The notes under the pieces are model-generated. The model was not told the DNA's origin and did no database searches. It was given only the letters and a program-made list of their open reading frames with translations. Below are positions 25,672 through 36,107 of a DNA stretch of 64,000 nucleotides, one piece after another. Origin of the DNA: Halocatena marina (GTDB lineage Archaea > Halobacteriota > Halobacteria > Halobacteriales > Haloarculaceae). Position 1 is the stretch's first letter, and each line of letters opens with the position of its first letter. The position numbers and the translations under genes are program-made. Location of the stretch: NCBI RefSeq assembly GCF_025913575.1, contig NZ_CP109785.1, positions 1,240,001-1,304,000 on the forward strand. Direction: 5' to 3'.

Positions 25672-27752
25672 GTTTACTCGAAGTCGAAGATTTGAAAGTC
25701 ACGTACGGTACCGACGATGGACGCGTCCACGCTGTCAATGGCGTCTCGTTCACAATCGAGGATGGCATTAACTATGGGCTCGCCGGTGAGAGTGGCTCGG
25801 GAAAATCCACGGCCGCCGAAGCGATCATTGGTCTATTGCCGGACAATGCACAAGTCGACGCTACATCGGTTCGGTTTGATGGTGTTGACCTTCTCGAACT
25901 GTCTGCGAACGAACGACAAGACATACTCTGGGAGCGGATAGCATACATCCCCCAGAGTGCAATGGACTCGCTTGACCCGGCAATGACTTGCAGCGCACAG
26001 ATACGTCAGGCGATCCAGAAACACCGTCTCATCTCGAAATCGAATGCCCGCAGCCGAGCTCACGAACTCTTCGAGATGGTTGGACTCGACCCCGGTCGAA
26101 TTGATGACTACCCACACGAGTTCTCAGGCGGAATGCGCCAGCGAGTCACAATTGCGATGGCACTCGCGCTTGATCCTGATCTCATCATCGCTGATGAGCC
26201 GACGACCGGACTTGACGTGATCGTTCAAGACAAAATCATCGATACCATCCTCGACATTCAGGCCCAGATCGATAGCTCACTCCTGCTCATTACGCACGAT
26301 ATCGGCGTCATTGCCGAAACGTGCGACGAACTGTCCTTGCTCTACGGCGGCAAGGTGATGGAACAAGGGAGCGTGGATAACATGCTGATCAATCCTGTCA
26401 ACCCCTATACGATGGGGCTGAAGAACTCCTTCCCGACGGTCGATGAGACCGACGAAACACCGGTCTCTATTCCAGGATCACCACCTGATCTCACTGAAGA
26501 ACCCGCTTCGTGTGTTTTTCTCGACCGGTGTGCGTTCGCCACCGAGGAGTGCGAAAACTCCCACCCAGCGTTCGTCGAACTGCCGAACCGTAACCAGCGT
26601 TCGGCTTGCCACCACGCTAAAAAGGCCGCACAGATGCGTCACGAGGCGACAGATCCCGGAACGTGGGGAATCACTACAGATAGCACAGCACAGTCTGGTA
26701 CTGATGAGGTGGTTCTCGAAACGGACGGACTCGAGAAGTATTATACGCAGAGCCAGTCGCTTGCTGCGAAGCTCCGAGGTCAAGAGCAAAACCACATTCG
26801 GGCAGTCGATGGCGTCTCGATCGAAGTCCGTCGCTCGGAGGTTCTTGGCGTTGCCGGAGAATCGGGCTGTGGGAAGTCCACGCTCGGTGAAACCATCGCG
26901 CTCTTAGAGGAGCCGACTGGTGGCGAAATTGTCTTCGACGGAATGTCCTTTGAGGAGTATCACGACGGCAATATGAAGGAGTTCCGAAGGAAAATGCAGT
27001 TCGTCTTCCAGGATCCCTACGACTCGCTGAACCCCAGACAGAAGGTCCGTGATCTTGTCGGCGAGCCGCTCGTGATTCACGACTATCGAACTGAAAAGCG
27101 TGAACAGACCGTTATCAATACCCTCGAACAGGTCGGACTCACACCCGGCACGGCGTTTCTCGATGCGTACCCTCACGAGCTCTCAGGCGGTCAGCGTCAA
27201 CGCGTCGCCATCGCCCGCGCGCTTGTACTCGATCCAGACTTCTTGATCTGTGACGAGCCAGCATCGATGCTCGACGTCTCGCTGAAAGTCAACCTCCTCA
27301 ACCTCCTGCGAAATCTCGCAAACGAAACCGACATCGGCATCATCTACATCTCTCACGACCTTGCCAGTCTCACGCAGGTCTCGGACCGTCTTGCTATCAT
27401 GTATCTTGGACGAATTGTAGAGATGGGTGAGACCGCTTCAGTTGTCGCGGATCCGAAACACCCGTACACGAACTCGCTGCTGGCGGCATCTCCGGAGAAG
27501 GATCCGTCTGTCGACCGTAATCGGATTCTTCTCGACGGTGAACCACCGGACCCGGTTGCGCTTCCCTCGGGCTGCAAATTCGAACCTCGGTGTCCGAAAG
27601 CTCGCGAACAATGCCATCAATCAGAACCAACGCTGGAGGAAGCTACTGAGGAGGGGCAGGCGGCGGCCTGTTACTTCCCGGAAGACGAAGCACAGTATTC
27701 GTCTGTCGATGACGAAGCTTCCGCTGAGCACGGGGAATCAGCCAGCGACTAA
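25668..27752 (+). CDS. Fused DppD-DppF ATPase of the operon's ABC importer
   Basis: 694 residues with two complete ABC ATPase domains in one chain. The first has Walker [10 protein letters not shown], signature FSGGMRQR and Walker [14 protein letters not shown], followed by the Oligo_HPY extension with its Cys cluster ([14 protein letters not shown]). The second has [31 protein letters not shown] and again a Cys-bearing C-terminus ([14 protein letters not shown]). DppD and DppF are usually separate genes; the fused form fixes a heterodimer. It is the last gene of the operon and overlaps DppC by 4 bases. Confidence 0.92.
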   Translation: MSLLEVEDLKVTYGTDDGRVHAVNGVSFTIEDGINYGLAGESGSGKSTAAEAIIGLLPDNAQVDATSVRFDGVDLLELSANERQDILWERIAYIPQSAMDSLDPAMTCSAQIRQAIQKHRLISKSNARSRAHELFEMVGLDPGRIDDYPHEFSGGMRQRVTIAMALALDPDLIIADEPTTGLDVIVQDKIIDTILDIQAQIDSSLLLITHDIGVIAETCDELSLLYGGKVMEQGSVDNMLINPVNPYTMGLKNSFPTVDETDETPVSIPGSPPDLTEEPASCVFLDRCAFATEECENSHPAFVELPNRNQRSACHHAKKAAQMRHEATDPGTWGITTDSTAQSGTDEVVLETDGLEKYYTQSQSLAAKLRGQEQNHIRAVDGVSIEVRRSEVLGVAGESGCGKSTLGETIALLEEPTGGEIVFDGMSFEEYHDGNMKEFRRKMQFVFQDPYDSLNPRQKVRDLVGEPLVIHDYRTEKREQTVINTLEQVGLTPGTAFLDAYPHELSGGQRQRVAIARALVLDPDFLICDEPASMLDVSLKVNLLNLLRNLANETDIGIIYISHDLASLTQVSDRLAIMYLGRIVEMGETASVVADPKHPYTNSLLAASPEKDPSVDRNRILLDGEPPDPVALPSGCKFEPRCPKAREQCHQSEPTLEEATEEGQAAACYFPEDEAQYSSVDDEASAEHGESASD

Positions 27753-27879
27753 TCCCTCTCTGCCCGAGGATATTATCCGATTCAGTGTCATAGCGGCCAT
27801 CTGTACGAAAAATCTTCCCGTTGCTTGCTGTCAATCAGCAACGTTCTGATGAGGGCACAGAAAAGAACCACTTCGCGTG

Positions 27880-28434
27880 TTAGTACGCGTGTGGTTGTGC
27901 GGTAACCGTTCTATTTGAGGTTCGCTCGTTGGTTCTTGGCTTCGTAGCTCCGTGCTCGGTGAGGAGGGCGCTCGTATACTCGGGGTCCGAGACGTTTGCA
28001 AGACGAAAGCCAGACGCGTTTCCACCAGCTGTCTCGATATCAATTGTCCCGTACGACAGGATGCGCTCTCGGACGGTTTGGGTGATGGTGGTGTGCTGGA
28101 TTCGGGAAAGCCAAATCGTACGGACTGTACAGGAGAGCAATCCTGATTTCTTGTATACTTTTTCGGACGTGAGGACATATTGGACGCTCCTGCGGTGGAG
28201 AAGCAACCCGACGATACCGACGGTTCCGATTCCGATTAACACGACCGAGAGTGCGTTGATGAGCGCCTCTCCTCGGCTGAATGCAATCATGATTCCTCCA
28301 ACCCCAAATCCTACGAGGAGCAGACTTATCACGAGTGATCCGGCGGCTGCTCGGAGGCTCGGGGACCCGTTCCATACGACCCGTTCGTTCGACGCGAGTG
28401 TTACCCACGATGGGCCGCTAGTCGTTTCCGACAT
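27880..28434 (-). CDS. Membrane-anchored bacterial PH-domain protein
   Basis: 184 residues. Two hydrophobic segments (about 28-50 and 58-78) are followed by a PH-like beta domain that begins YVLTSEKVYKKSGLL and contains IWLSRIQHTTITQTVRERIL, the pattern of the YdbS/YdbT (bPH_2) family. The C-terminal ~25 residues are Thr/Arg-rich and probably disordered. The function of these proteins is poorly known. A TATA-like GTATATAC lies about 28 bases upstream of the start on the minus strand. It converges on the ABC operon. Confidence 0.75.
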   Translation of the reverse strand: MSETTSGPSWVTLASNERVVWNGSPSLRAAAGSLVISLLLVGFGVGGIMIAFSRGEALINALSVVLIGIGTVGIVGLLLHRRSVQYVLTSEKVYKKSGLLSCTVRTIWLSRIQHTTITQTVRERILSYGTIDIETAGGNASGFRLANVSDPEYTSALLTEHGATKPRTNERTSNRTVTAQPHAY

Positions 28435-29066
28435 ATTTGAGCATTTATTCTGAAACGGTATATACTTTGTCGTGTTATTCAGATTTTATCGGTTATTATT
28501 GGGCAATCTAGGTGAAAGAAGCTCACTTATGTGCAAAGGTTGTTTTGTCGTACTCCACCTGTTCTGGTTGTTGCTCCCGACGTTTGCTTCTTGAAGACGC
28601 TCAGTTCTACTGACGACTCGTGTATGTGAACGAAAAACGATCGGCCTCCCGCGAGCAATAAAGCTGATGTGAATGAGTGTGTTAGAAGATTACGTTTAGA
28701 TGTTGTTGGAGGATAAAAAGTGAAAAAGTAACATTCGAAGCAGATCTGGTTGTGCAGAGCACAGGCGAAGAAATGTTAATATAAAATACAAAATTCATCG
28801 GACTATCATAGAATATATTGGAAAATAGAAATATAATTGTAGTATAATACCTATTGGAAATAGGTCTCATGCCGGCTAAAGGTGCCAATGTCGCTGATTC
28901 AGCAATGGTATAAAAATTGTTATTAAATAAATACTCGTGATTTGCATTACTCATAAGTAACCTCTTGCCATATGTCATTCTGATGGATTCGTTCCATAAC
29001 ATGTCAGTCAAATTTATCTCGATAGGCAGAGATCGAGTGAGAGTCACTGAAGGAGGGCTGTAACGA
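28435..29066. other. AT-rich non-coding gap with promoter of the sulfatase gene
   Basis: 632 bases without a supported gene. 28690-29000 is strikingly AT-rich compared with the flanks. A Shine-Dalgarno-like AGGAGGG (29051-29057) precedes the sulfatase start by 9 bases. An open minus-strand frame crosses much of the gap but has no coding character. Confidence 0.5.
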
Positions 29067-30518
29067 ATGCGGAATGTTGTACTTATCGTTCTCGACACGG
29101 TTCGAAAGGACACGTTCGACGAGAGCGCACCACGACTCCGGGAGGCGTCGGGAACCTCGTTCGAGCAGGCTCGTGCTGCAAGCTCGTGGAGTGTGCCGAG
29201 CCATACGAGTATTTTCACTGGGCAATTGCCCCACCAGCACGGTATCCACGCAGAGAGCTTCGACTCGTCATTTAGCTTCTCGACGATCGATGAGAACGAC
29301 ACGTTCCTCGGCGATCTTTCAGGTTATCGAAAGATCGGATTAAGTGCGAACTCGTATCTGAATCGGGTGTTCGGCTTCGACTCGTTCTTCGACGAGTACG
29401 AAGATTTCTCGATCGGTTCGCATGTTCACGAAAGTCTGTTCACAGATGGGTTGGTGATTCGGGAGTTCTTGGCAGAGTCCGACGAGCCAAACGCCGCAAA
29501 ACGATATTTGGATTTTCTTCGAGCTTGCTTCGACCACGACAAACCGCTGAAGAGCGTCGCTAACGGTGTTTGGTCACAGATCGGTCCAACGGTGAAACGG
29601 CTGCCCGTCCCCGAGGTTGTCGACGACGGTGCAAAGAACATCGCGCGCACAGCACACGATCGAGCGACAGAAGACAGCGAGCCATTCTTCCTATTTGCGA
29701 ACATGATGGACGCCCATACGCCGCTTCGGAATCTGATCCAGTTCGATCAATCGCTGCACTCGGTTCCGAACGACTGGAGTTCGAACGAGTTCGACAAATG
29801 GGAGTTGAACAAGGATGGCGCGGCGACAGATGAGTACACACGCAATTACCGACAGCTGTACGCTGCTGCCGTTGAGTATCTCGATCGTGTGATATCCGGA
29901 TTAATCGACGATATTCAACGATCTACGGCCCGCGAAACAACGTTCGTTATCATCTCCGATCACGGACACAATCTCGGTTACGACAGCGACGATGAGCTCT
30001 TTCATCACACTGGGAGCATGACCGAAGGCATCATGCACACGCCGTGTGAGATTATTAACCCACCGGATGGGTATCCAGAAACCGTCACCGAGTACTTCTC
30101 GCATCTTCAACTGAGCGAGCTCATCGTTAGACTCGCTCACGAAGAGCCATTCGATGACGCGCTCACGGCCGAGTGGATTCCCGCCGAAACGATCGGATTG
30201 CTTGGGACGGATCCCACGTGGGGGAAAGAATTCACCGATGATGAGTTCACGTACTGGAACCGAATGATCCGGTGTGTCTACCACGACGATACGAAAATTG
30301 AGTGGAACTCACTGGGTGAGTGCTATGAGTACGAACTCGATTCGAACCGACCATCACGCCAGCAGTTACTCACGGACGATATAGCACCGAAATCGGAAGC
30401 GACAGCACTCTTCGAGGAAAGTCTGGTGGAGTACAAACAACAGGCGGCTGCTGACGAACAAGACCTCGCGTTCGATGAATCGGTCGAAAATCAGCTTCGT
30501 GAACTGGGATACCTCTGA
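29067..30518 (+). CDS. Sulfatase-superfamily hydrolase/transferase with Ser in the nucleophile position
   Basis: 483 residues of the alkaline phosphatase/sulfatase superfamily. It begins NVVLIVLDTVRKD with metal Asp, then the nucleophile segment SSWSVPSHTSIFTG, and late metal ligands in ISDHGHNLG and ELFHHTG. The first residue of the C/S-x-P-S-R motif is Ser and the usual Arg is His. The protein would need a Ser-type maturation to form formylglycine, or acts as a phospho-transferase/hydrolase. The end QLRELGYL is common in haloarchaeal members. No signal peptide. A strong Shine-Dalgarno site (AGGAGGG) supports the start. It faces a GT39-like gene, so cell-surface glycan modification is plausible. 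Confidence 0.85.
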   Translation: MRNVVLIVLDTVRKDTFDESAPRLREASGTSFEQARAASSWSVPSHTSIFTGQLPHQHGIHAESFDSSFSFSTIDENDTFLGDLSGYRKIGLSANSYLNRVFGFDSFFDEYEDFSIGSHVHESLFTDGLVIREFLAESDEPNAAKRYLDFLRACFDHDKPLKSVANGVWSQIGPTVKRLPVPEVVDDGAKNIARTAHDRATEDSEPFFLFANMMDAHTPLRNLIQFDQSLHSVPNDWSSNEFDKWELNKDGAATDEYTRNYRQLYAAAVEYLDRVISGLIDDIQRSTARETTFVIISDHGHNLGYDSDDELFHHTGSMTEGIMHTPCEIINPPDGYPETVTEYFSHLQLSELIVRLAHEEPFDDALTAEWIPAETIGLLGTDPTWGKEFTDDEFTYWNRMIRCVYHDDTKIEWNSLGECYEYELDSNRPSRQQLLTDDIAPKSEATALFEESLVEYKQQAAADEQDLAFDESVENQLRELGYL

Positions 30519-30572
30519 CCAGTTTTACACACAAAGACCAACGACAGCGGGCCGATAGGCGAACGATATCGA

Positions 30573-32819
30573 CTACGCTGTAATGGCCGACGCCCGTTCT
30601 TTCGGTTCTAATTCAGACTCTGACTCTGGGCTAACACTATTGGTGCCTTGTTTCCCCTCTGTTTGTATGGTTGTATTCATACTGACTTCTGGAGGATACG
30701 TCCCCCCTGGCACGTACATTCCTTCACGCCCACACGAGTGCGAGCCTCTACAGACCTTCGTCGGGCCAGGCCAGAGGAATCGGGCACTCTCGTTGTTCGC
30801 ATCAATAGCGAGTCCCTGACTGTACGTAACGGGATCACCGTCGTCTTTTCTGAAGGTGATCGCTAACGTGGCGTAGACTGGTCCTTCGACGGCAATTGCA
30901 TCGGCATGTGTCTGTTCTGCAGTTGGGTGTGGAGTGACACGACCGGTTGGCAGAGTCCGCTGGGTGGTGTTGGTAGTGTTACTCATTGCTCCTTGCGCCC
31001 CTTGAATATCCGCTAGCCTTACGTGCGTTCCATTGACATCCCAGCGTACCGTGACCGGTTTCTCTTTGCTCGCGTCTGAACCACGATGATAACTAACGAT
31101 CTCTGTTTTATTTACCGAGAGGCGAACCGATGATAGTCGTCCGAGATCACCAACGGTTGTCGTGAATCGGTGATGAGAGCCGTTGCGGATATCGAGTGAT
31201 TGTAGATGTGGGGTGATTTGCTGTCCTTTCCCACTATCCCACAGCCCCCTGTACGTGAATCGGTAGGGTGTTCGATTGGGGTACGCATCGATGGTAGCGA
31301 ATTGCTTGGTTGGACCGAGATTTTGTGCATAAAGGGTTGAGCCCTCATTGAGCGAGCCGCCGTTGCGGAGCGACTGGAACGGGTGACCCAACCACTCCTC
31401 GTGCGGCGTTGGCAGGAAGACAAGCGCGTGATCGAACGTCTGTTTCTCGAATGGGGCGTATACCTCTGCATACTGGTCGGTATACTCCATATTTCGCTCA
31501 ACCACTGGTTCAATCCTGTTGTATTCTGCGCCTGCAATAATTGGTGCCGAGACGATAATGAGCACGATAACGACTAGTCGTGCTGTCTCCGCTGAGGTGT
31601 GTTTCGCGGCCGTCGATCTGATCGTTCGTCCGAGCCAAAGCGCGCCTGCACTAGCGAACACGGACAGTGGGAGTATGAGATCGAGATGATAGTACGGACC
31701 AAGTTTCGAGATGAAGCCGTCTGTGGTATCTGTGACCGCTCCAAGAATGTTGAACGTTCCCCAGAAGTAAATATTTCCAACGATGACGGAAACGAACACT
31801 GCTGAAAGAATCATTCGAAGCTCCCAATCAGGAAGTGACGTTTCATTGTTACTTTCATGCTGGTGGAGTACGACTGGAATGAGGCCGAGTACAGCGAGTA
31901 TCGAACCAATCGGTGCAGCAAATGTCCATTGAGAGAGGAGTTCGATGACGAGCTGTGTGTTCGCTTGCAGCGCGAGGTCAATCGTATACCAGAGTCCCGG
32001 CCCGGTGAGTCTCCGAAATCCGAATCCTAGTCCATCCAACGGCGCGAATACCTGATAGGGAAAGAGGAACGGGTTACCTGTCACGATACCGTTGTACGCG
32101 AGGGCGAGGCTAACTCCGCCCAGTCCGAAGAGGGCGACGACTGCCTCTCGTTCCATCAGTGGTTGCCAGTCGTTCTGATTGCGGATGGCAACAAACGCCA
32201 CACTGAGTGCGTGAACAACGAACGGGGTCGCAAAGAGAACGGCTGAATACGGGCGGGAGAAAAACGACAGCCCAATCGCTCCTCCGGCGAGCATAGCATA
32301 TCGCCGACGCCGCTGTCGATGCATCCGGATGTATCCGAACGCAAACATGAGGTTCAACAGCATCGTTGGTGCATACGACATGAATGTCGCGGAGATAAAC
32401 AGGAAAAACGGTGTCAAAAGAGTAATCCCGGCGGCGAGGACACCTGTCGGTCGGTCGAACACCTCACGCCCGATAAGACCGACGAACGCGACGTTGCCAG
32501 CCGCGATCACCGAGAGCGCCAACCGAGGAATGCCAAGCGCAAGCCCAGGGGTGAACAGCCCCGCAGCCACCGGCGTATACTTCGGATAGAGACGCTTTCC
32601 ATCCCGTATGAAGAACCACGGCTGAAAGACCTTTGAAAGATCAGCCGTGAGCCATAGTTTCCCTTGAAGAAGTAGATTCGCCTGCTGGAGATATACCCCT
32701 TCATCGTGATTTACCGAGAGATACGGAAACACTTCGTGGCCAATAACGTACACCACGATTCCAGCGAGCACCGCGAAAACGGCGATTGCAGTTCGAAATC
32801 GATTCTCAGTCCAGCTCAT
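30573..32819 (-). CDS. GT39-like membrane glycosyltransferase with C-terminal extracellular domain
   Basis: 748 residues. The first helix is followed by an external acidic motif (NHDEGVYLQQANLLL) typical of GT-C enzymes of the ArnT/PMT type, then about ten more membrane helices to residue ~430. A soluble domain of ~300 residues follows, with several Asn-x-Ser/Thr sites (NTTNTT among them). GT-C enzymes transfer sugars from lipid-phosphate carriers on the outer side of the membrane. The acceptor is unknown. The convergent sulfatase-like gene is 54 bases away. The C-terminal domain is not one I recognise. Confidence 0.75.
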   Translation of the reverse strand: MSWTENRFRTAIAVFAVLAGIVVYVIGHEVFPYLSVNHDEGVYLQQANLLLQGKLWLTADLSKVFQPWFFIRDGKRLYPKYTPVAAGLFTPGLALGIPRLALSVIAAGNVAFVGLIGREVFDRPTGVLAAGITLLTPFFLFISATFMSYAPTMLLNLMFAFGYIRMHRQRRRRYAMLAGGAIGLSFFSRPYSAVLFATPFVVHALSVAFVAIRNQNDWQPLMEREAVVALFGLGGVSLALAYNGIVTGNPFLFPYQVFAPLDGLGFGFRRLTGPGLWYTIDLALQANTQLVIELLSQWTFAAPIGSILAVLGLIPVVLHQHESNNETSLPDWELRMILSAVFVSVIVGNIYFWGTFNILGAVTDTTDGFISKLGPYYHLDLILPLSVFASAGALWLGRTIRSTAAKHTSAETARLVVIVLIIVSAPIIAGAEYNRIEPVVERNMEYTDQYAEVYAPFEKQTFDHALVFLPTPHEEWLGHPFQSLRNGGSLNEGSTLYAQNLGPTKQFATIDAYPNRTPYRFTYRGLWDSGKGQQITPHLQSLDIRNGSHHRFTTTVGDLGRLSSVRLSVNKTEIVSYHRGSDASKEKPVTVRWDVNGTHVRLADIQGAQGAMSNTTNTTQRTLPTGRVTPHPTAEQTHADAIAVEGPVYATLAITFRKDDGDPVTYSQGLAIDANNESARFLWPGPTKVCRGSHSCGREGMYVPGGTYPPEVSMNTTIQTEGKQGTNSVSPESESELEPKERASAITA

Positions 32820-33451
32820 TTTCCTCGTTATTGGAATACTCTCTCTGAGTGTAGTCGTGATTGTCGATCCGTTCTCGAACGTGATTGTGTGAGCAGGTGA
32901 TCACGTTGCAACTGTCACGTTCGCGCCTCGATTGTGGCTGTGTACTCGTTTTTTCTTCTATTAGATCTGATTGCCTTGTTAGAACCATATCTCTCCGAAT
33001 TTTTCCATACAGTATGAATGCGCCCACACGCTCACAGACTCATTCTCAATGCTGTCTGCACTCTTTCCGTGATCTCTCGGCTCTGTCATTTCTGTACTGC
33101 CAGCCATAACGCCATCGCTGATAGAACGACTTTCATTTCGTGCCGATTGCAAGCCAACCTCAGTATAGTGGTGAAGAAAGATAGCGATCAAGAAGTCACT
33201 ACGACTTCTTGTGATTCTGTAACCTGTCGTCGGTTCCATGACCGAGCAAGAACTAGCATAAGGGATAGTGTTTGTGTCCTACGATGGATTTCACAATGAT
33301 TACCACACAACTCTTGGGTATTTGGTCTCATTCTACAGATTTTTCCTGCTCGTGTCTACTGCTCTCTGTTTGGATTCGTTGTAAATCCTAAAATCGATTG
33401 GGAAATGCTTGATATAGACTGAACAGAGTGTATCGGCCGGTGAATTGTGTG
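32820..33451. other. Gene-poor gap upstream of the GT39-like gene
   Basis: Several short open frames on both strands are present but none has convincing coding character. One minus-strand frame (32806-33027, 73 codons) overlaps the GT39 start by 14 bases and is hydrophilic; I would not call it. A hairpin (33189-33211) is listed separately. Confidence 0.4.
33189..33211. repeat. Perfect 9-bp inverted repeat (hairpin)
   Basis: CAAGAAGTC (33189-33197), a 5-base loop, then GACTTCTTG (33203-33211). No T-run follows, so it is not a classical terminator. It sits in an otherwise empty region and could be an operator, an RNA hairpin or the remnant of a mobile element end. Confidence 0.5.
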
Positions 33452-33586
33452 ATGAATGCGATAAATTATATGCCGATATACGAAGGCCGGATAGTGGACG
33501 TTGGGAACGTTAGCTCCAACACAGGGATTTCCCTGGTTATTCTAGCGCTGCTGGCCTCCTTCGTCTACTACTATAATTTCCAGTGA
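33452..33586 (+). CDS. Possible 44-residue single-helix membrane protein
   Basis: An ATG-to-TGA frame of 44 codons has a hydrophobic stretch near the C-terminus (GISLVILALLASFVYYY). Codon choice in the second half (GTT, CTG, GCC, TTC, GTC) resembles real genes more than the surrounding AT-rich DNA. No homologue recognised. An alternative is a chance frame. Confidence 0.35.
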   Translation: MNAINYMPIYEGRIVDVGNVSSNTGISLVILALLASFVYYYNFQ

Positions 33587-33713
33587 CTGAATCAGGCGCT
33601 CAACAACTGCATTCCTCTCAAGAGGGATACAAACAACTGACTAGACAATGCTTCATGATTTATTCGGTCGAAAAATTGAAACAAGGTTGATCGAATCTGA
33701 CCAAATATTTCTA

Positions 33714-34025
33714 TTAGTCAGCTTTGAACTCGTCACAGTCTTCGTATCGAAAGAAGACCTTTCGCTCTCGTTCCTTGGCACAGTATTTGCACCGATAGAT
33801 CGTCTTGGGTCGTCCTTCATACACTTTTCTAATTGGCATAATCACATGGGGACCAACCGTCTGAGTTTGGTTTTGTCTCATATATCGACTTATTTTGCCA
33901 AGTATGTACACACCTCCAAAAATGGTTGTTAAAATCAGAACTATACCAAGGACGACGTCTCCAGGCACATCAACCTCAGATGCCAACACTAGGCTACACT
34001 GGCGTGGACAATGGAACTGGATCAT
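33714..34025 (-). CDS. Small membrane protein with C-terminal zinc-ribbon-like Cys pair
   Basis: 103 residues. One clear membrane helix (DVVLGIVLILTTIFGGVYILG) is followed by a basic segment and a Cys pair (YRCKYCAKERERKVF). The hydrophobic/basic layout and a Tyr-Cys-x-x-Cys motif suggest a real membrane-anchored protein. No family recognised. It stands alone in the gene-poor zone. Confidence 0.5.
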   Translation of the reverse strand: MIQFHCPRQCSLVLASEVDVPGDVVLGIVLILTTIFGGVYILGKISRYMRQNQTQTVGPHVIMPIRKVYEGRPKTIYRCKYCAKERERKVFFRYEDCDEFKAD

Positions 34026-34233
34026 TCATAGTAAGTTACTGATATGTATCTAATTACTGTGTCGGTTGATAATACTCGCCGTGATCGCTGTTATTGTGGG
34101 GACCGATTATTTCTGGGCTTACGGTGTTTACTAATGTATGACGACAGTGTTATCCACAAGAGCGTATGCAGGTATCCCTCGGGTCAGGCATCCGCGATCA
34201 TCACCAACAGATGAATAGATTGCATTTTTCTAA

Positions 34234-34608
34234 AATTTAGGTACACAATACGAACCCTTCGTCTATGACACTGAGACTGAGCACTATCAGCAATTAACTG
34301 ATGGTGAGCCACATTGGAGTCCAAATGCACCAGCTATCTGGGGTTCGGCTAGCGAGGCGTTGTATTTCCAGACTGGTGAGCACGGATACGATCTTCAAGA
34401 GATTCATCGCCTCGGCCTCGACGGAACGATCGAACGTATCACAACACTGGGAGATGGTTGGGGACTCCTGTGGGTGTTTTCCCGACTGGAACGTGGTTAT
34501 TATAAACACATCGTTGACAATACACAGCGTGTGTTTGGGCACGATATTACAACTGACAAGCGCATTCAACTGAGTGGTCCGGTCCCTCTCGTTTCGATTC
34601 AGGAATAG
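34234..34608 (+). pseudogene. Relic of a TolB/beta-propeller (PD40-like) protein
   Basis: The frame is open from 34234 to the TAA at 34608 without a good start codon. It translates to convincing protein sequence: PFVYDTETEHYQQLTDGEPHW, then ALYFQTGEHGYDLQEIHRL and GTIERITTLGDG. These are the repeating blade phrases of WD40-like/TolB propellers and prolyl-oligopeptidase N-domains. Neither the rest of the propeller nor a catalytic domain is present on either side. It is best read as a fragment left by deletion. Confidence 0.5.
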
Positions 34609-35413
34609 AATCTGAGTACGAAGAACTGGATACTGGGAACTCACGGTAATATCGATGAACAAACAACTTCAAAACGATGGGAGTTGATCACAGCATTCCT
34701 CAATTGACGGTTCTGACAAACGAATATCCAGCAGCAGCTGAACCTAACTAAACACATTATATCAAAAATATAGTATTAATATTTACTAGATATAATTTCG
34801 GCCCTCGGCGTCTCAACATCTTGTTGAAATTTTCATATCAAATATTCAATATAATGGTATTACTGTTACATATGTATAAATGATGTCGAAGCTGTTTGTG
34901 GATGTTGGACTAGAGTAACTGCATCGTAGTTCCAGCTTCTCGGTAAAGATTCGCGCCGGATAACTTCATTTTAGATAATGCATGAGATGTATCATTTATT
35001 CTAAGTGAAAAAAGGTTTTTCATCCCCAATATTCATAGTATATAACTGACTTGTTCGAATTATCACCTCTAGTTATCATTCTCTAGTGGTGCTAAACAGC
35101 ACTCCAACCACACGTCAGAAATAATCCATTCTCGATAAATATCGAACTTATTATGTATTTCTGAAAGGACCGTTGATAGGACCAATGGTGTAAGATAGGT
35201 TTGAGTAGCGCTCTATACACGGTAGACACGTTAACTGACTGTCATGATATCTTCGAAGAGAAGCGTGGTTACTAAAAATCGATATATGAGTCAACAGGCG
35301 TGACAATCAGAGAATTACTTGATTTGAGCATCGTGGATCAGTCTAACTTCTTGTATTTCGAAAGCGAACGTGATCTGAGTTCGTACACTTGTTTGGAATA
35401 CGTGATTATATGA
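34609..35413. other. AT-rich gap, no supported gene
   Basis: 805 bases, very AT-rich between about 34740 and 35200. A short GTG frame near 35300-35413 (TIRELLDLSIVDQ...) looks faintly coding but ends after 38 codons; it may be another relic. Confidence 0.4.
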
Positions 35414-35671
35414 GTGGAGAAAATCGCCTGTTCGATACTGATAACACGGGACCAGTCCACTGAGTCGTTATCTATCGATCTGTATTCTGTTAAGACGGAC
35501 CGCATACGACAACCGGATCGGTACAGCGGGCTGTCACCACGGTCTGTGATGAACGAGCTGATGTCGAGAGTTGGCTACATTCTGAAAGAGGGTCAGCAAC
35601 CGCTTGATACTATCATTCGGCGACTACTGATAGACGACGATCGCTGCTGTTGGCGAGCCGGAAAGAAATAA
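35414..35671 (+). CDS. Hypothetical small protein upstream of a UspA gene
   Basis: 85 residues from a GTG start, with mixed alpha/beta composition and no membrane segment. It ends 25 bases before the UspA gene. An inverted repeat AGTCAG-7-CTGACT (35671-35689) spans the gap and could attenuate or regulate. I do not recognise a family, and it may be the tail of a truncated gene. Confidence 0.3.
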   Translation: MEKIACSILITRDQSTESLSIDLYSVKTDRIRQPDRYSGLSPRSVMNELMSRVGYILKEGQQPLDTIIRRLLIDDDRCCWRAGKK

Positions 35672-35696
35672 GTCAGCCACCGTCTGACTAGACTTC

Positions 35697-36107
35697 ATGG
35701 TGGGGATACTGCTTGCCACGGATGGGAGTGAGTGTGCGAAACGAGCGGGTGATCACGCCATCAATATTGCAAATGACAGAGAGGTGCCACTCCACGTACT
35801 CTGTGTCGTTGACTGTCGAGAGTTCGATGAGACGGCACTCAGCTCAAGCGAATTGGCGTGTATTCAAGCTGAAGATCATGGTCACGAATGTGTTGCTGAT
35901 GTCGCTGACGAAGCAAGAGCCGCTGGTCTCAATGTTGTAACTGACGTTCGCCATGGTATCCCAGAACAATCAATCATCGCGTACGCTGATAAAATCAGCG
36001 CAAATATCATCGTCATGGGCGAACACGGGGATCACACCGAACACCTTAGTGGCGTTGGGCGTCGTGTGAAAGCTGATAGTGGACGGAAAACGATTGTCAT
36101 CACATAG
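35697..36107 (+). CDS. UspA-family stress protein
   Basis: 136 residues with the Rossmann-like Usp fold. It begins GILLATDGSECAKRAGDHA, has HVLCVVDCREF, and near the end VMGEHGDHTEHLSGVGRRV, the G-x2-G-x9-G nucleotide loop in recognisable form. UspA proteins bind ATP or signal under stress. Three separate Usp genes lie within 4 kb here, each apparently with its own promoter. Confidence 0.8.
   Translation: MVGILLATDGSECAKRAGDHAINIANDREVPLHVLCVVDCREFDETALSSSELACIQAEDHGHECVADVADEARAAGLNVVTDVRHGIPEQSIIAYADKISANIIVMGEHGDHTEHLSGVGRRVKADSGRKTIVIT

Noticed and set aside
28682..29302. 206-codon minus-strand frame across the gap and the sulfatase start
   Set aside because: Half lies in AT-rich non-coding DNA and half is antisense to a gene with a good ribosome-binding site.
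32806..33027. 73-codon frame overlapping the GT39-like start
   Set aside because: Hydrophilic, no motif, and the overlap of 14 bases is not of the coupled ATGA type.
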